64,000 nucleotides of DNA, taken from positions 186,001 to 250,000 of the forward strand of contig NZ_FOKW01000003.1 in assembly GCF_900112205.1 (NCBI RefSeq), in the 5' to 3' direction. Positions 53,465-62,711 of the stretch are shown piece by piece. This DNA comes from Natronobacterium haloterrestre (GTDB lineage Archaea; Halobacteriota; Halobacteria; Halobacteriales; Natrialbaceae). The notes under the pieces are model-generated. The model was not told the DNA's origin. It saw nothing but the letters and a program-made list of their open reading frames with translations, and searched no databases. The first letter of the stretch is position 1; each line of letters starts with the position of its first letter. The position numbers and the translations under genes were made by a program.

Positions 53465-54037
53465 TTACCCGTCCTCCTTTGAGTGTGTGTCGTTTTCCGA
53501 CCGGTCGTCGAGCGAACGCTGCATTCCGACCCGGAACGGATCGTATCCCCGGTCCCGGTAAAACTGCCGAGCAGCGTCGTTCTGGGCCATCACCTCGAGC
53601 GTCATCACGTCGACGCCCTGCTCGGCGAGTCTGCGTTCGGCGGCCTCGAGCAGCGCCGTCCCGATCCCCCGGTCACGGTAGGGTGGTTCGACGTAGAGGT
53701 TCGTGAGCGTTCCCCGGTCGGTGTCGAGTTCGAGGGTACCGTGTTCGATCGAGAAAGAGGCGAACCCGGCAATGTCGCCGTTTACTCGCGCGACGAGGAG
53801 CCCACCCGCGGTACAGTGGGCCGCGAGCGTCTCCCGCATCACGGCGCGGTTCGGCTCGGCACGAACCGCGGATTCGTGGCGTCGCTGGTCGCGAGCCAGC
53901 CGCACCCATAGTTCGGTGATGGTGTCGATGTCGGCGGTCGTCGCGGGCTCGATTTCGATGCTCGAGTCCATGTTGTTCTCCCCGTTTTCGTCCTCGTTCT
54001 GGTCCCCATCCTCGTCCTCCGCCGAGTCCGATGTCAT
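53465..54037 (-). CDS. GNAT acetyltransferase
   Basis: Acetyl-CoA-dependent N-acetyltransferase. Motif A LYVEPPYRDRGIGTALLEAA binds CoA; motif B is MAQNDAARQFYRDRGYDPF. From ATG 54037 it has a 20-residue acidic lead (TSDSAEDEDGDQNEDENGEN); starting at the ATG at 53971 removes it. The short ORF at 54042-54152 lies immediately upstream. The acetylated substrate is unknown. Confidence 0.83.
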   Translation of the reverse strand: MTSDSAEDEDGDQNEDENGENNMDSSIEIEPATTADIDTITELWVRLARDQRRHESAVRAEPNRAVMRETLAAHCTAGGLLVARVNGDIAGFASFSIEHGTLELDTDRGTLTNLYVEPPYRDRGIGTALLEAAERRLAEQGVDVMTLEVMAQNDAARQFYRDRGYDPFRVGMQRSLDDRSENDTHSKEDG

Positions 54038-54041
54038 CGTC

Positions 54042-54152
54042 TCACCGGTCTGTGCCCGTCGCCTCGAGCGACTGCGACGCGTTTCCCTCCTCGATCGGAC
54101 GGACACGAACGGTGGTCGCCTCGGCGTCCGAGCCATCGACGGTGTCGATCAT
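54042..54152 (-). CDS. possible 36-residue peptide upstream of GNAT
   Basis: Frame MIDTVDGSDAEATTVRVRPI then EEGNASQSLEATGTDR. It ends 4 bases before the GNAT ATG and has acidic haloarchaeal composition. The TTVRVRPIEEGNASQSL part resembles the start of a GNAT domain, so it could be a decayed or frame-shifted GNAT relic rather than a functional peptide. Confidence 0.3.
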   Translation of the reverse strand: MIDTVDGSDAEATTVRVRPIEEGNASQSLEATGTDR

Positions 54153-54325
54153 TGTCGCTCACATCCACTGCCGCACCCGAAAGGTCTTTTCATCGTATCG
54201 GTCGGCCAGTCTGACTATCAGCGATACTGGTCTCTTCCGGACGAAGATCGATGGGACGGAACGAGGGAGAATCGAGGTGTCGGAAGGAGTGCGGGGTCGT
54301 GCGCGGCCGACGGCGAACCCGTCGG

Positions 54326-54997
54326 TCAGACCGTCCGACAGTCCGAACAGACGAGCTGGCCGTTCGACTCCCACAACGAATCGGCGAGCGAACCACAGGC
54401 CTCGCAGACGCCCTGCGTGGAGTACTCGTCACCGCCGTTGGGCAGGACCGATGACTCGCCCTCCTCGGTCCCGAGCGGGGGCTCTCGAGACAGGTCGTCG
54501 GATATCGGCTCGCCTTCGGCCCCTGTCTCGGAACCGGCCACGGCGGTCCCCGGGTTCGTTCCGGCACCGGTGCCGGGGTCGGTCGATCGTGGTGGCGCCA
54601 CCGTCCCCTGGAACGATCCCGCCGCGGCGATGACGTCTCGCTGGGTGACGAGGCCGAGAACCTCGCCGTCGGTTTCGTCCTCGACGACGACGTTGCGGAT
54701 GTTCTCCCGGGCCATCAGGTTGGCCGCGTCGGAGAGGGAGCGATCCGACGAGACGGAGATGACCGGCGTCGTCATTACTTCGCCGACCGTCGTTTCGGCG
54801 GGGTCGTGCTCCTCGGCGACCAGCCCGAGGACGTCCCATTCGGTCATGATTCCGACCGGGTCCGTCCCCCGAACGACGAGCACTGCGCCCGCCCGTTCCT
54901 CGCGCATGAGTTTGACAGCACCCTGGACGGAGTCCGATTCACTGACCCCAACGTATTCGGTCGTCAGGACCTCCTTGACCGACAGTTCCGATTCCAT
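54326..54997 (-). CDS. CBS-pair protein with C-terminal zinc ribbon
   Basis: 223 residues. Two CBS motifs: VKEVLTTEYVGVSESDSVQG then PVGIMTEWDVLGLVAEE, and VGEVMTTPVISVSSDRSLSD then VLGLVTQRDVIAAAGSF. These bind adenosine nucleotides in many proteins. A Ser/Gly/Pro linker leads to a ribbon with CEACGSLADSLW and LVCSDC. Likely a nucleotide-responsive regulator; the target is unknown. Confidence 0.87.
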   Translation of the reverse strand: MESELSVKEVLTTEYVGVSESDSVQGAVKLMREERAGAVLVVRGTDPVGIMTEWDVLGLVAEEHDPAETTVGEVMTTPVISVSSDRSLSDAANLMARENIRNVVVEDETDGEVLGLVTQRDVIAAAGSFQGTVAPPRSTDPGTGAGTNPGTAVAGSETGAEGEPISDDLSREPPLGTEEGESSVLPNGGDEYSTQGVCEACGSLADSLWESNGQLVCSDCRTV

Positions 54998-55143
54998 ACT
55001 CGAACAATGAGCGCAGACGGGCTAAAAACTACCTCCACCACGCTTAAGCGCGTTGCTGACGAAGTTTTATCGTTCGGGTGATTTCCCACGGGGCTGTCGG
55101 AAGCCACCGTATCAGTGTCACAGGTCGGCCCGGCCGAGCGAGG

Positions 55144-55905
55144 CTACCACTCGAGTTCGACCCGGGTCCCGTCGGCACGACAGGTCTCGAGGGCGTGTTT
55201 CGCCGCGAAGCCGGCGTCGTGGGCTGTCTCGCCCCGGCCGACGCCGACCTGGAGGCTGACGTCGACGGCGTCCTCGACGTGGTGGATCGCCTCCTCGTAG
55301 TCGGGCTCCTCGAGGTCGGGACAGACGACGATCACGTTGTCGCCACCGACGAAAAACGAGAGGCTGTCGTGGGCGTACCGCATGTGTCGCATGAGTTCTG
55401 CGTACCCCTGTTCGATCTCGATGAACGTGTCGAAGGCGTTGAGTTCGTCCGTGTAGTTGCCGGTCGCGTTGATCACGTCGAAGTGGGCGATCTGGACGTC
55501 GTCGGCGGTTCGGTGGGCCTCCTCGATGGCCCGTCCCTCGAGACACTCGCGTCGGTCTTCGTCCTGGGCGCTCCCGGCCTCCTGCAGCCGCTCGGTCGCG
55601 TCCGACAGCGCCTGAACCGGGTCGGTGCCGGTGGCGACGCCGAGGCTGAGCGTGACGGGGTAGCGGTTTCCGACTGACTCCTGTAACAGTTCGTGGTCGG
55701 TCATCGAGAGGCCGTTGGTGACTGCGATCATGTTGTCGAAGCGGGTGAAAAAGACGTAGCCGCCTCGAGCGCCGACGAACTGCGAGATGTCGGCGAAGAG
55801 TCGCGACTGCAGCGTCTGGAGATCGGCTTCCCGACGGGGCTCCGGCGTCACCGTCCACGGACCGTAGTTGTCGATCTGGACGAGCGTAACCTGCGTATTT
55901 GTCAC
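55144..55905 (-). CDS. arfA: GTP cyclohydrolase III (IIa)
   Basis: Converts GTP to 2-amino-5-formylamino-6-ribosylaminopyrimidinone phosphate for archaeal riboflavin/F420 biosynthesis. Motifs: TQVTLVQIDNYGPWTVTPEP, ISQFVGARGGYVFFTRFDNM, LSFFVGGDNVIVVCPDLEEP and VGVGRGETAHDAGFAAKHAL. GTG start. 253 residues, normal length. Confidence 0.93.
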   Translation of the reverse strand: MTNTQVTLVQIDNYGPWTVTPEPRREADLQTLQSRLFADISQFVGARGGYVFFTRFDNMIAVTNGLSMTDHELLQESVGNRYPVTLSLGVATGTDPVQALSDATERLQEAGSAQDEDRRECLEGRAIEEAHRTADDVQIAHFDVINATGNYTDELNAFDTFIEIEQGYAELMRHMRYAHDSLSFFVGGDNVIVVCPDLEEPDYEEAIHHVEDAVDVSLQVGVGRGETAHDAGFAAKHALETCRADGTRVELEW

Positions 55906-55998
55906 GGTGAGCGATTCTTTCGAACGCCGTCGTATAAGTGATACGTAATCCAGATTCGTGATGCGCCGGAGAGTCGGTCCCGTCGGCGATCGCGGTCG

Positions 55999-56325
55999 TT
56001 ACGCGTGGACCTTCTCGGGGTCTTCGCCCTGCGGGTGGTACTTCCAGAAGTTCCCTTCGCGCATGGCCGCCCCGACGGCCTTGTGCATGTCGACGATCTC
56101 CTCGAACTCGTCGGCGTCGATGTACTCGAAGATCTCGCTCATCGCGACGACCTTCTCGTGGTTGATGCGGATCGGGTAATCGCCGTACTCGTCGACGAAC
56201 TCCGCGACGTCGAGCGGGAAGTCCTCTTCCTCGTCGACCTTGTCCGCGATGATACGCATGTCGTACTTGCGCATCCCCTCGCTGCCCTCCTCGCCGTCGG
56301 GATCGACTGGCCACTCGTTGCTCAT
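55999..56325 (-). CDS. DUF5785 family protein
   Basis: 108 residues. KYDMRIIADKVDEEEDFPLD, then GDYPIRINHEKVVAMSEIFE and NFWKYHPQGEDPEKVHA. The ATG at 56325 is chosen over an upstream open frame rich in Arg/Pro. I recall this haloarchaeal family from Pfam. Acidic, helical, cytoplasmic. Function unknown. Confidence 0.75.
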   Translation of the reverse strand: MSNEWPVDPDGEEGSEGMRKYDMRIIADKVDEEEDFPLDVAEFVDEYGDYPIRINHEKVVAMSEIFEYIDADEFEEIVDMHKAVGAAMREGNFWKYHPQGEDPEKVHA

Positions 56326-56446
56326 ACTCGAACGTGTGCAGGGATCTTGCAAAAGGGTTACTCTTGGTGGCGGTCGTCGGGAGGGACAATGCGCTGGGGA
56401 TCTCACCAGATATTTCTCATACGGCTGCTAACATGCCGGAAAGCCT

Positions 56447-56998
56447 ATGTCGAATCTCCGGGGGACGAGTTCGGTCGTCGGGGTCGTATTGCTGGTCGCG
56501 ATCACCGTTATTCTGGCCGGCTCCGTCGGCGCGTTCGTGTTCTCGCTCGGGGATACCCCGTCCGAACCGGGACCCATCGCCGGAGTGACGACGGACGCGA
56601 CCTTCACCCTCTCCGGCACGGCAAGTTGCGACGAGGAGGTCGTCAGGTTACGGCACGTAGCCGGCGATCCGATCGACGTTACCGACATGGAGGTCACGGT
56701 ACGGATCCGCGGCGGCGACATGGAAGCGACGTTAACAGATCTGCCCTCGGAGAACTCGAGTCTCGACGACGATCACGTCGACGGCGACGCGGACGTGATC
56801 GACCAGAGCGGCTGTGCTGGCGGCGCTATCGTCGACTCGAGCGACGGTTCGCCGGAGTGGACCTCCGGGTCCGCTATCGAGTTCCGGGTGAACCACGGCT
56901 CGAGCACCACGGACCTCGAGTCCGGCGATGAGGTCGAGATACTCGTGACGGACACCGACGGCGGAACCGTCGTCGTGTCCGAGACGTTGACCGCCTGA
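56447..56998 (+). CDS. type IV pilin-like protein
   Basis: N terminus LRGTSSVVGVVLLVAITVILAGSVGAFVF in sense: a short basic lead, then the hydrophobic archaeal pilin helix, which fits the haloarchaeal pilin N-terminal domain. Prepilin peptidase would cut before the hydrophobic stretch. The remaining 140 residues are beta-rich and include two cysteines (ASCDEEVVRLR, QSGCAGGAIVD). 183 residues. Confidence 0.84.
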   Translation: MSNLRGTSSVVGVVLLVAITVILAGSVGAFVFSLGDTPSEPGPIAGVTTDATFTLSGTASCDEEVVRLRHVAGDPIDVTDMEVTVRIRGGDMEATLTDLPSENSSLDDDHVDGDADVIDQSGCAGGAIVDSSDGSPEWTSGSAIEFRVNHGSSTTDLESGDEVEILVTDTDGGTVVVSETLTA

Positions 56999-57104
56999 CC
57001 GAGCCGGTTCCTCGAACGGGAGGTCGAACCCGTCGGACCCGTTTCCCTGGTGAAGGGCCCATGACGTGGGATAACGGCCGGACGATCGGCCCGAACCGCC
57101 CAGG

Positions 57105-58277
57105 TCAGTCGTCGGCCGGCGTCTCCGCTTCCTCTCCAAGCACTTCCTCGCGGTGCTCGTCCAGTAGTGGTGCTCGCCCCCCCGGCTCCGGCGGCGTCTC
57201 GGTCATCTTGATCGGCGACCCCGCGATCTCCACCGCCGTATCCGTCCCCGGTTGTTCCACCGGCACTAGCATGTCCCGCGCGTGAACGTGCGGGTCCGCG
57301 AAGATGTCCTCCGTGTTCTGGACCGGCGCGACCGGGACGCGGCCCTCCAGCGCGTCGACGAGGTCGTCGGTCGTGCGCTCGAGGGTCCAGTCGGCGATCT
57401 GCTCGCGCAGGTATTCGCGGTGCTCGAGCCTCGAGGCGCGGTCCGGGTACTCCTCGGCGAGGTCCTCGCGATCCATGGCGGCACAGACCTCCCGCCAGTG
57501 GTTGGTGCCGAAGGCGGCGATCACGGCGTAGCCGTCGGCGGTCTCGAAGGCGTCGTAGGGGAACAGCGTCGGGTGGGAGTTCCCGCGGCGCGTGGGCGCC
57601 TCGCCGGTGTAGGACTGCTGGTAGATCGCGCGCTCGGTGAGGCTGAGCATCGCGTCGTACATCCCGGTGTCGACGTACTGGCCCTCGCCCGTCTGTTCGC
57701 GGTGGTTGACGGCCGCGAGGATGCCGATACAGTTCAGCGTCGCGGTGAACAGGTCGCCGACCCCGGGACCGACCTTCGTCGGCGGGCCGTCGGCCGGCCC
57801 CGTGATCTCCATGACGCCGCCCAGCGCCTGCGCGATCAGATCGAAGGAAGGCTGGCCCTGTCGGTGGGTCTCGCCGGTGCGGGGGTCGCCAAAGCCGCGG
57901 ATCGAGGAGTAAATGAGCAGTGGGTTGTGCTCGCGGAGCGTCTCGTACTCGAGGTCGTACTTCGCCATCGTTCCCGAGCGGTAGTTCTCGACGACGACGT
58001 CGGCCTCCTCGACGAGCGAGAGGAAGTCCGCACGATCCTCGTCGTCGCCGAAGTCGAGTTCGATGCTTCGTTTCCCCCGGTTCACGCTCTGGAAGTAGCC
58101 GCCGTAGGCCTCCGTTTCGGCGTCGTCGACGAACGGCGGGTTCGACCGAATCAGGTCGCCGCCGGGGCGCTCGATCTTGACTACGTCCGCGCCCATGTCC
58201 GCGAGCAACATCGTACAGTACGGTCCGGCGAGCACCTGCGTCAGATCCAGCACGCGCAGGTTCGAAAGCGCACCCAT
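57105..58277 (-). CDS. mct: succinyl-CoA:mesaconate CoA-transferase (CaiB/BaiF family)
   Basis: Activates mesaconate to mesaconyl-CoA in the methylaspartate cycle. The class III transferase start is LSNLRVLDLTQVLAGPYCTM. The catalytic Asp is D175 in KVGPGVGDLFTATLN. 390 residues. The fold is CaiB-like, and the assignment to mesaconate rests on the adjacent divergent glm-mal-mch-mcl genes. Confidence 0.88.
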   Translation of the reverse strand: MGALSNLRVLDLTQVLAGPYCTMLLADMGADVVKIERPGGDLIRSNPPFVDDAETEAYGGYFQSVNRGKRSIELDFGDDEDRADFLSLVEEADVVVENYRSGTMAKYDLEYETLREHNPLLIYSSIRGFGDPRTGETHRQGQPSFDLIAQALGGVMEITGPADGPPTKVGPGVGDLFTATLNCIGILAAVNHREQTGEGQYVDTGMYDAMLSLTERAIYQQSYTGEAPTRRGNSHPTLFPYDAFETADGYAVIAAFGTNHWREVCAAMDREDLAEEYPDRASRLEHREYLREQIADWTLERTTDDLVDALEGRVPVAPVQNTEDIFADPHVHARDMLVPVEQPGTDTAVEIAGSPIKMTETPPEPGGRAPLLDEHREEVLGEEAETPADD

Positions 58278-58322
58278 GCGAAGGGGTGATGCGAACTGGC
58301 GCCAAAAACCTTTACTATCGAT

Positions 58323-58402
58323 AATGATGTTGTGACGGTATCACACGCCCACCCCTCAAACATCATTAAGGAATATTATCATGGAAGATCATTAAGTTTA
58401 TA
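58323..58402. promoter_or_regulatory. shared control region mct / glmS
   Basis: Inverted repeat AATGATGTT (58323-58331) and AACATCATT (58359-58367). TGTGA-N5-TCACA (58331-58345) lies within it. A TATA box TTTATA (58397-58402) is 28 bases before the glmS ATG, giving a leaderless glmS message. The site sits between the two divergent starts, suitable for joint control. Confidence 0.55.
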
Positions 58403-58429
58403 GCCCCGTTTCTCATGATTGGGAACACG

Positions 58430-58870
58430 ATGTCCCAAACGGTTGTCCTCGGCGTGATCGGCTCGGACGCTCACGTCGTCGGCATCACGATCCTAGAGCA
58501 GGCGTTCAGTGCGGCCGGCTTCGACGTCGTCAACCTCGGCGTCCAGACCTCCCAGGAGCAGTTCGCGGAGGCAGCGGCGGATCACGACGCCGGGGCCGTA
58601 CTGGTCTCCTCGCTCTACGGACACGCCGAGCAAGACTGCCAGGGCTTCCACCAGGTGCTCGAGGAAGCGGGCGTCGACGCCGTCACCTACATCGGCGGCA
58701 ACCTCGCGGTCGGGCAGGACGACTTCGAGCAGACCCGACGCACCTTCCGCGAGCTCGGGTTCGACCGGGTCTTCGACTCGGAGACCGATCCCGAGGAGGC
58801 GATCGCTGCCCTCCGGCAGGATCTCGAGATCACCCCGACCGAATCGGAGCGTGTTTCTGTTAGTTCCTAA
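58430..58870 (+). CDS. glmS: glutamate mutase small (B12-binding) subunit
   Basis: Binds the B12 cofactor for the glutamate to methylaspartate carbon-skeleton rearrangement. GSDAHVVG (H15) is the DxHxxG cobalt-ligand motif, followed by the flavodoxin-like core. 146 residues from ATG 58430; the ATG 15 bases upstream is less likely given the TATA spacing. The stop abuts the glmE start. Confidence 0.92.
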   Translation: MSQTVVLGVIGSDAHVVGITILEQAFSAAGFDVVNLGVQTSQEQFAEAAADHDAGAVLVSSLYGHAEQDCQGFHQVLEEAGVDAVTYIGGNLAVGQDDFEQTRRTFRELGFDRVFDSETDPEEAIAALRQDLEITPTESERVSVSS

Positions 58871-60319
58871 ATGATACGCGACGAACGCATTCCCTCCGAC
58901 GAGCTACGGCGTATCGACGACGAAATCCGATCGAACTGGGAGACCGGGAGCGAGGTCGACTTCGAGGAAGCGATCTCCTACCACGAATCGCTCCCCGATC
59001 ACAAGCGGTTCGCCGACGTCCTCGAGTCGGCCGACAAACCGCTCTTGCAACCGCGTGCCGGCGTTCCCAGGCTCGACGACCAGATCGAACTGCTGGAGTA
59101 CCTCCACCGGGAGGGGCAGGCCGATCTCCTCCCGACGACCATCGACTCGTACACGCGCGACAACGAGTACGGGAAGGCCCAGGAGGGACTCGAGAAGGCC
59201 CGCGAGACCGGCGAGGACACGCTCAACGGCTTCCCCGCGGTCAACCACGGCGTCGACGGCTGCCGGGAGCTGATCGAGGCCATCGACGCCCCGATCGAGG
59301 TCCGCCACGGCACGCCCGACGCCCGACTGCTCGCGGCGATCACCTTCGCGGGCGGCTTCCAGAGCTTCGAGGGCGGGCCGATCTCGTACAACATTCCCTA
59401 CACCAAGCGCCACGGCCTCGAGGAGACGATCGAGCGCTGGCAGTTCGTCGACCGGCTGGCCGGGGCCTACACAGAGCGCGGCGTCCGGATCAACCGCGAG
59501 CCGTTCGGCCCGCTTACGGGGACGCTGGTGCCGCCCTCGATCGCCATCGCGATCATGCTGGTCGAGGGGAAACTCGCCGCCACGCAGGGCGTGCGCTCGA
59601 TCACGCTCGGCTACGGTCAGGTCGGCAACGTCGTGCAGGACGTGGCCGCCCTGAACGCCCTCCAGAAGCTCGGGGACGAGTACCTCCCGGACGAGGTCGT
59701 CGTCACGACGGTCTTCCACGAGTGGATGGGCGGATTCCCGCCGGACGAGGCCCGCGCGAACGGCGTGATCGGGCTCGGCGGGATGACCGCCGCGATCGCC
59801 CGGCCGGACAAGGTCATCACCAAGTCTCCCCAGGAGTTCCAGGGCGTGCCGACCAAGGAGGCCAACGCCTCCGGACTGCGGACGACGAGACAGGTCATCG
59901 ACATGGCTATCGAGCAGGACATCGACATCGACGGCATCGAGGACGAACAGGAGTTGATCGAACGCGAGACCCGCTGTCTCATGGAGACGATCCACGAGCA
60001 CGGCGACGGCGACGTCGTCCAGGGGACGATCGAGGCCTTCGACTCGGGTGCGCTCGACGTCCCCTTCGCCCCGAGCGACAGCGCGAAGGGTGCGGTTCTC
60101 CCCGCACGGGACGACGACGGCCGGGTCCGCATCTTCGAGTGGGCCGACCTCGAGATGGACGACGACATCAAGGAGATCCACAAGGCCCGGCTGTCGCGGC
60201 GCGCCGACACCGAGGGCCGCGATCAGTCGTTCCGGATGGTCGCCGACGACGTCGACGCGATCAGCGACGGAAAGCTCATCGGCCGCCCGCGGTCGACCCA
60301 GTCCCAGGAGGGAGCCTGA
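58871..60319 (+). CDS. glmE: glutamate mutase large (catalytic) subunit
   Basis: TIM-barrel radical enzyme partner of glmS. Features: LLQPRAGVPRLDDQIELLEY, HGTPDARLLAAITFAGGFQS, ISYNIPYTKRHGLEETIERW and VVQDVAALNALQKLGDEY. 482 residues, normal length. ATG directly after the glmS TAA. Confidence 0.94.
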   Translation: MIRDERIPSDELRRIDDEIRSNWETGSEVDFEEAISYHESLPDHKRFADVLESADKPLLQPRAGVPRLDDQIELLEYLHREGQADLLPTTIDSYTRDNEYGKAQEGLEKARETGEDTLNGFPAVNHGVDGCRELIEAIDAPIEVRHGTPDARLLAAITFAGGFQSFEGGPISYNIPYTKRHGLEETIERWQFVDRLAGAYTERGVRINREPFGPLTGTLVPPSIAIAIMLVEGKLAATQGVRSITLGYGQVGNVVQDVAALNALQKLGDEYLPDEVVVTTVFHEWMGGFPPDEARANGVIGLGGMTAAIARPDKVITKSPQEFQGVPTKEANASGLRTTRQVIDMAIEQDIDIDGIEDEQELIERETRCLMETIHEHGDGDVVQGTIEAFDSGALDVPFAPSDSAKGAVLPARDDDGRVRIFEWADLEMDDDIKEIHKARLSRRADTEGRDQSFRMVADDVDAISDGKLIGRPRSTQSQEGA

Positions 60320-61608
60320 TGGCGGGGACCGAGATCACCGGAGTCCACGCGACGCCCGGCTACGCCGGGTTCTTCTTCGACGACCAGCGCGCGATCAAGC
60401 AGGGGGCCCGCCAGGACGGGTTCACCTACGAGGGAGCGCCCGTCACGGACGGCTTCGAGGAGATCCGACAAGCCGGCGAGAGCCTCGTCGTCGACGTCGA
60501 ACTCGCGGACGGCCGCGTCGTCCGCGGCGACTGTGCGGCGGTCCAGTACTCCGGCGCCGGCGGCCGGGATCCGCTCTTCCAGCCCGCGGAGTACGCCCCC
60601 GTCGTCGAAGGTCCCGTCGCGGACGAACTCGAGGGCCGGGACGCGACGGAGTTCCTCGCGAACGCGGACGCGCTCGAGGAGATGGCGGTCGAGGGCGACC
60701 GCCTCCACACGGCGATCCGGTACGGCGTCTCGCAGGCACTGCTCGGGGCGGCCGCCGAAGCCGCGGGAACGACGAAAACCGACGTTCTCGCCGACGCGCT
60801 CGGCGCCGAGCCCGCGACGGAGCCGGTGCCGGTCTTCGGCCAGTCGGGCGACGACCGCTACGCGAACGCCGAGAAGATGTTCGTCAAGGGCGTCCCCGTC
60901 CTCCCCCACGGGCTGATCAACAGCGTCGAGAAGATCGGCGAAAACGGCGGGACGCTGCTCGAGTACGTCGAGTGGCTCGTCGAACGCTCGGAGGAACTCG
61001 GCCCCGAGGGATACGAGCCCCGGTTCCACATCGACGTCTACGGGATGATCGGCGAGATCTTCGGCGCGCCGTACGACCGCGAGGAGGTGATCGACTACTT
61101 CCGGGCGCTCGAGGACGCCGCCGCCCCCTATCCGCTCCAGATCGAGGGGCCGATGGACGTCGGCGGCCGGGCGGACCAGATCGCCGCGATGGTCGAGTTG
61201 CGCGAGGGGCTCGCCGACGCGGGCGTCGACGTCGACCTCGTGGCCGACGAGTGGTGCAACACCTTCGACGACGTGTGTGCGTTCGTCGACGCCGGCGCGG
61301 CCGACGTCGTACAGGTCAAGACGCCCGACCTCGGCGGGGTCCACCGCAGCGGCCAGGCCGTCCGGTACTGCGAGGGGACCGACACCCGCGCGTACCTGGG
61401 GGGCACCTGCAACGAGACGGCGACCTCGGCCCGGGCCTGCGCCCACGTCGCGCTCGCGACCGACGCGGCGCAGGTGCTGGCGAAACCCGGCATGGGGTTC
61501 GACGAGGGGTACATGATCGTCGAAAACGAGATGCGACGGACGCTTGCGCGGCGGGCGCGGGCGGGACGAACCGACACGACGACCGACGAACTCACTGCAG
61601 ACGACTGA
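60319..61608 (+). CDS. mal: methylaspartate ammonia-lyase
   Basis: Eliminates ammonia from 3-methylaspartate to give mesaconate. Enolase-superfamily motifs: PHGLINSVEKIGENGGTLLE (catalytic Lys), HIDVYGMIGEIFG (metal Asp), VADEWCNTFDDVCAF and VQVKTPDLGGVHRSGQAVRY. 429 residues. ATG overlaps the glmE stop (TGATG), so it is coupled. Confidence 0.94.
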   Translation: MAGTEITGVHATPGYAGFFFDDQRAIKQGARQDGFTYEGAPVTDGFEEIRQAGESLVVDVELADGRVVRGDCAAVQYSGAGGRDPLFQPAEYAPVVEGPVADELEGRDATEFLANADALEEMAVEGDRLHTAIRYGVSQALLGAAAEAAGTTKTDVLADALGAEPATEPVPVFGQSGDDRYANAEKMFVKGVPVLPHGLINSVEKIGENGGTLLEYVEWLVERSEELGPEGYEPRFHIDVYGMIGEIFGAPYDREEVIDYFRALEDAAAPYPLQIEGPMDVGGRADQIAAMVELREGLADAGVDVDLVADEWCNTFDDVCAFVDAGAADVVQVKTPDLGGVHRSGQAVRYCEGTDTRAYLGGTCNETATSARACAHVALATDAAQVLAKPGMGFDEGYMIVENEMRRTLARRARAGRTDTTTDELTADD

Positions 61609-61615
61609 GACCGAC

Positions 61616-62683
61616 ATGACCGACTGGACAGACCCAGATACGTTCGCACAGGCGCTCGAGCGCGCGGAAACCCGGGAGAAGGGCAACTTCTTCGAGGACT
61701 TCGCGGAGGGCGACGTCATCGAACACGACCCCGGACTCACGCTCTCCCGCTGGGGCAACGAGGAGTGGATGAGCCAGACGCTGAACCACGACCCGGCCTA
61801 CTGGCGGGGAGACGCCGCCCGGGAACGCGGGTTCGACGAACCGCCGATCCACCCCGACTACCTCACGGCCGCGACCCTCGGGATCACCGTCGAGGACTTG
61901 AGCGAGAAAGGCGGCTACTTCCTCGGCCGAACCGACGTCAGGTTCCCCGGCACGCCGGTCTCGCCCGGCACCGACCTGCGGGTCGAGAGCGAGGTCGTCA
62001 GTACTTCGACCTCGAGTTCCCGGCCCGAGTACGGGATCGTCACCTGGCGCACCCGCGGGACGGACGCCGAGACGGGCGAGGCCCTGTGTGCCTACGAGCG
62101 CACGAACATGATCCCGCGCCGGGAACCCGTCGCGACCGACGGGAGCGGCGCTACCGCTACGGAGGAGGGCGACGACGGTCCAGACCTCCCCGGCGAATTC
62201 CTCGTCCCCGAAGGCGGCTACTTCGAGGACTTCGTCGCCGCGCTCGAGGAGGCCGCCGACCGGGACGCCGCCGTCGCCTATCGCCACGAGCGGGGCCGCA
62301 CGCAGGACGACGTCACCGTCGCCTCGCTTCCGCTCGCGACGCTCAACACGGCCAAGCAGCACCACAACGCCGACGTCATGGCCGAGGCGCCGTCCGGCGA
62401 CATCGTCACCTACGGCGACGTCACCCGCTCGACAGCGCTGGGTCACGCCCGTTCGGACGAACGGACCTGGCGCGAGGTCGGCTTCGACGACGAACGGTTC
62501 CACACCTTCGTGACGCCGGGCGATACCGTCTACGCGTTTACACGCGTCCTCGAGGCCGAGGACGACGCCTCGCGGCCGGACCGGGCCGGCACCGTCCGGT
62601 TCGAGCACATCGCCTTCAACCAGGACGACGACCCCGTCTACTCGGGGACCAGAACTGCGGAGATTCGCAAGCGACCGAACTGA
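61616..62683 (+). CDS. mch: mesaconyl-CoA hydratase (MaoC double hot-dog)
   Basis: Hydrates mesaconyl-CoA to beta-methylmalyl-CoA. MaoC-like segments: NFFEDFAEGDVIEHDPGLTL, ETLNHDPAYWRGDAARERGF-like with the Asp/His, PIHPDYLTAATLGITVEDLS, and a second hot-dog (GVTPGDTVYAFTRVLEAED-like). 355 residues. Starts 7 bases after mal. Confidence 0.9.
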   Translation: MTDWTDPDTFAQALERAETREKGNFFEDFAEGDVIEHDPGLTLSRWGNEEWMSQTLNHDPAYWRGDAARERGFDEPPIHPDYLTAATLGITVEDLSEKGGYFLGRTDVRFPGTPVSPGTDLRVESEVVSTSTSSSRPEYGIVTWRTRGTDAETGEALCAYERTNMIPRREPVATDGSGATATEEGDDGPDLPGEFLVPEGGYFEDFVAALEEAADRDAAVAYRHERGRTQDDVTVASLPLATLNTAKQHHNADVMAEAPSGDIVTYGDVTRSTALGHARSDERTWREVGFDDERFHTFVTPGDTVYAFTRVLEAEDDASRPDRAGTVRFEHIAFNQDDDPVYSGTRTAEIRKRPN

Positions 62684-62711
62684 TATCCAGACCACACCGC
62701 TCACCGATACC

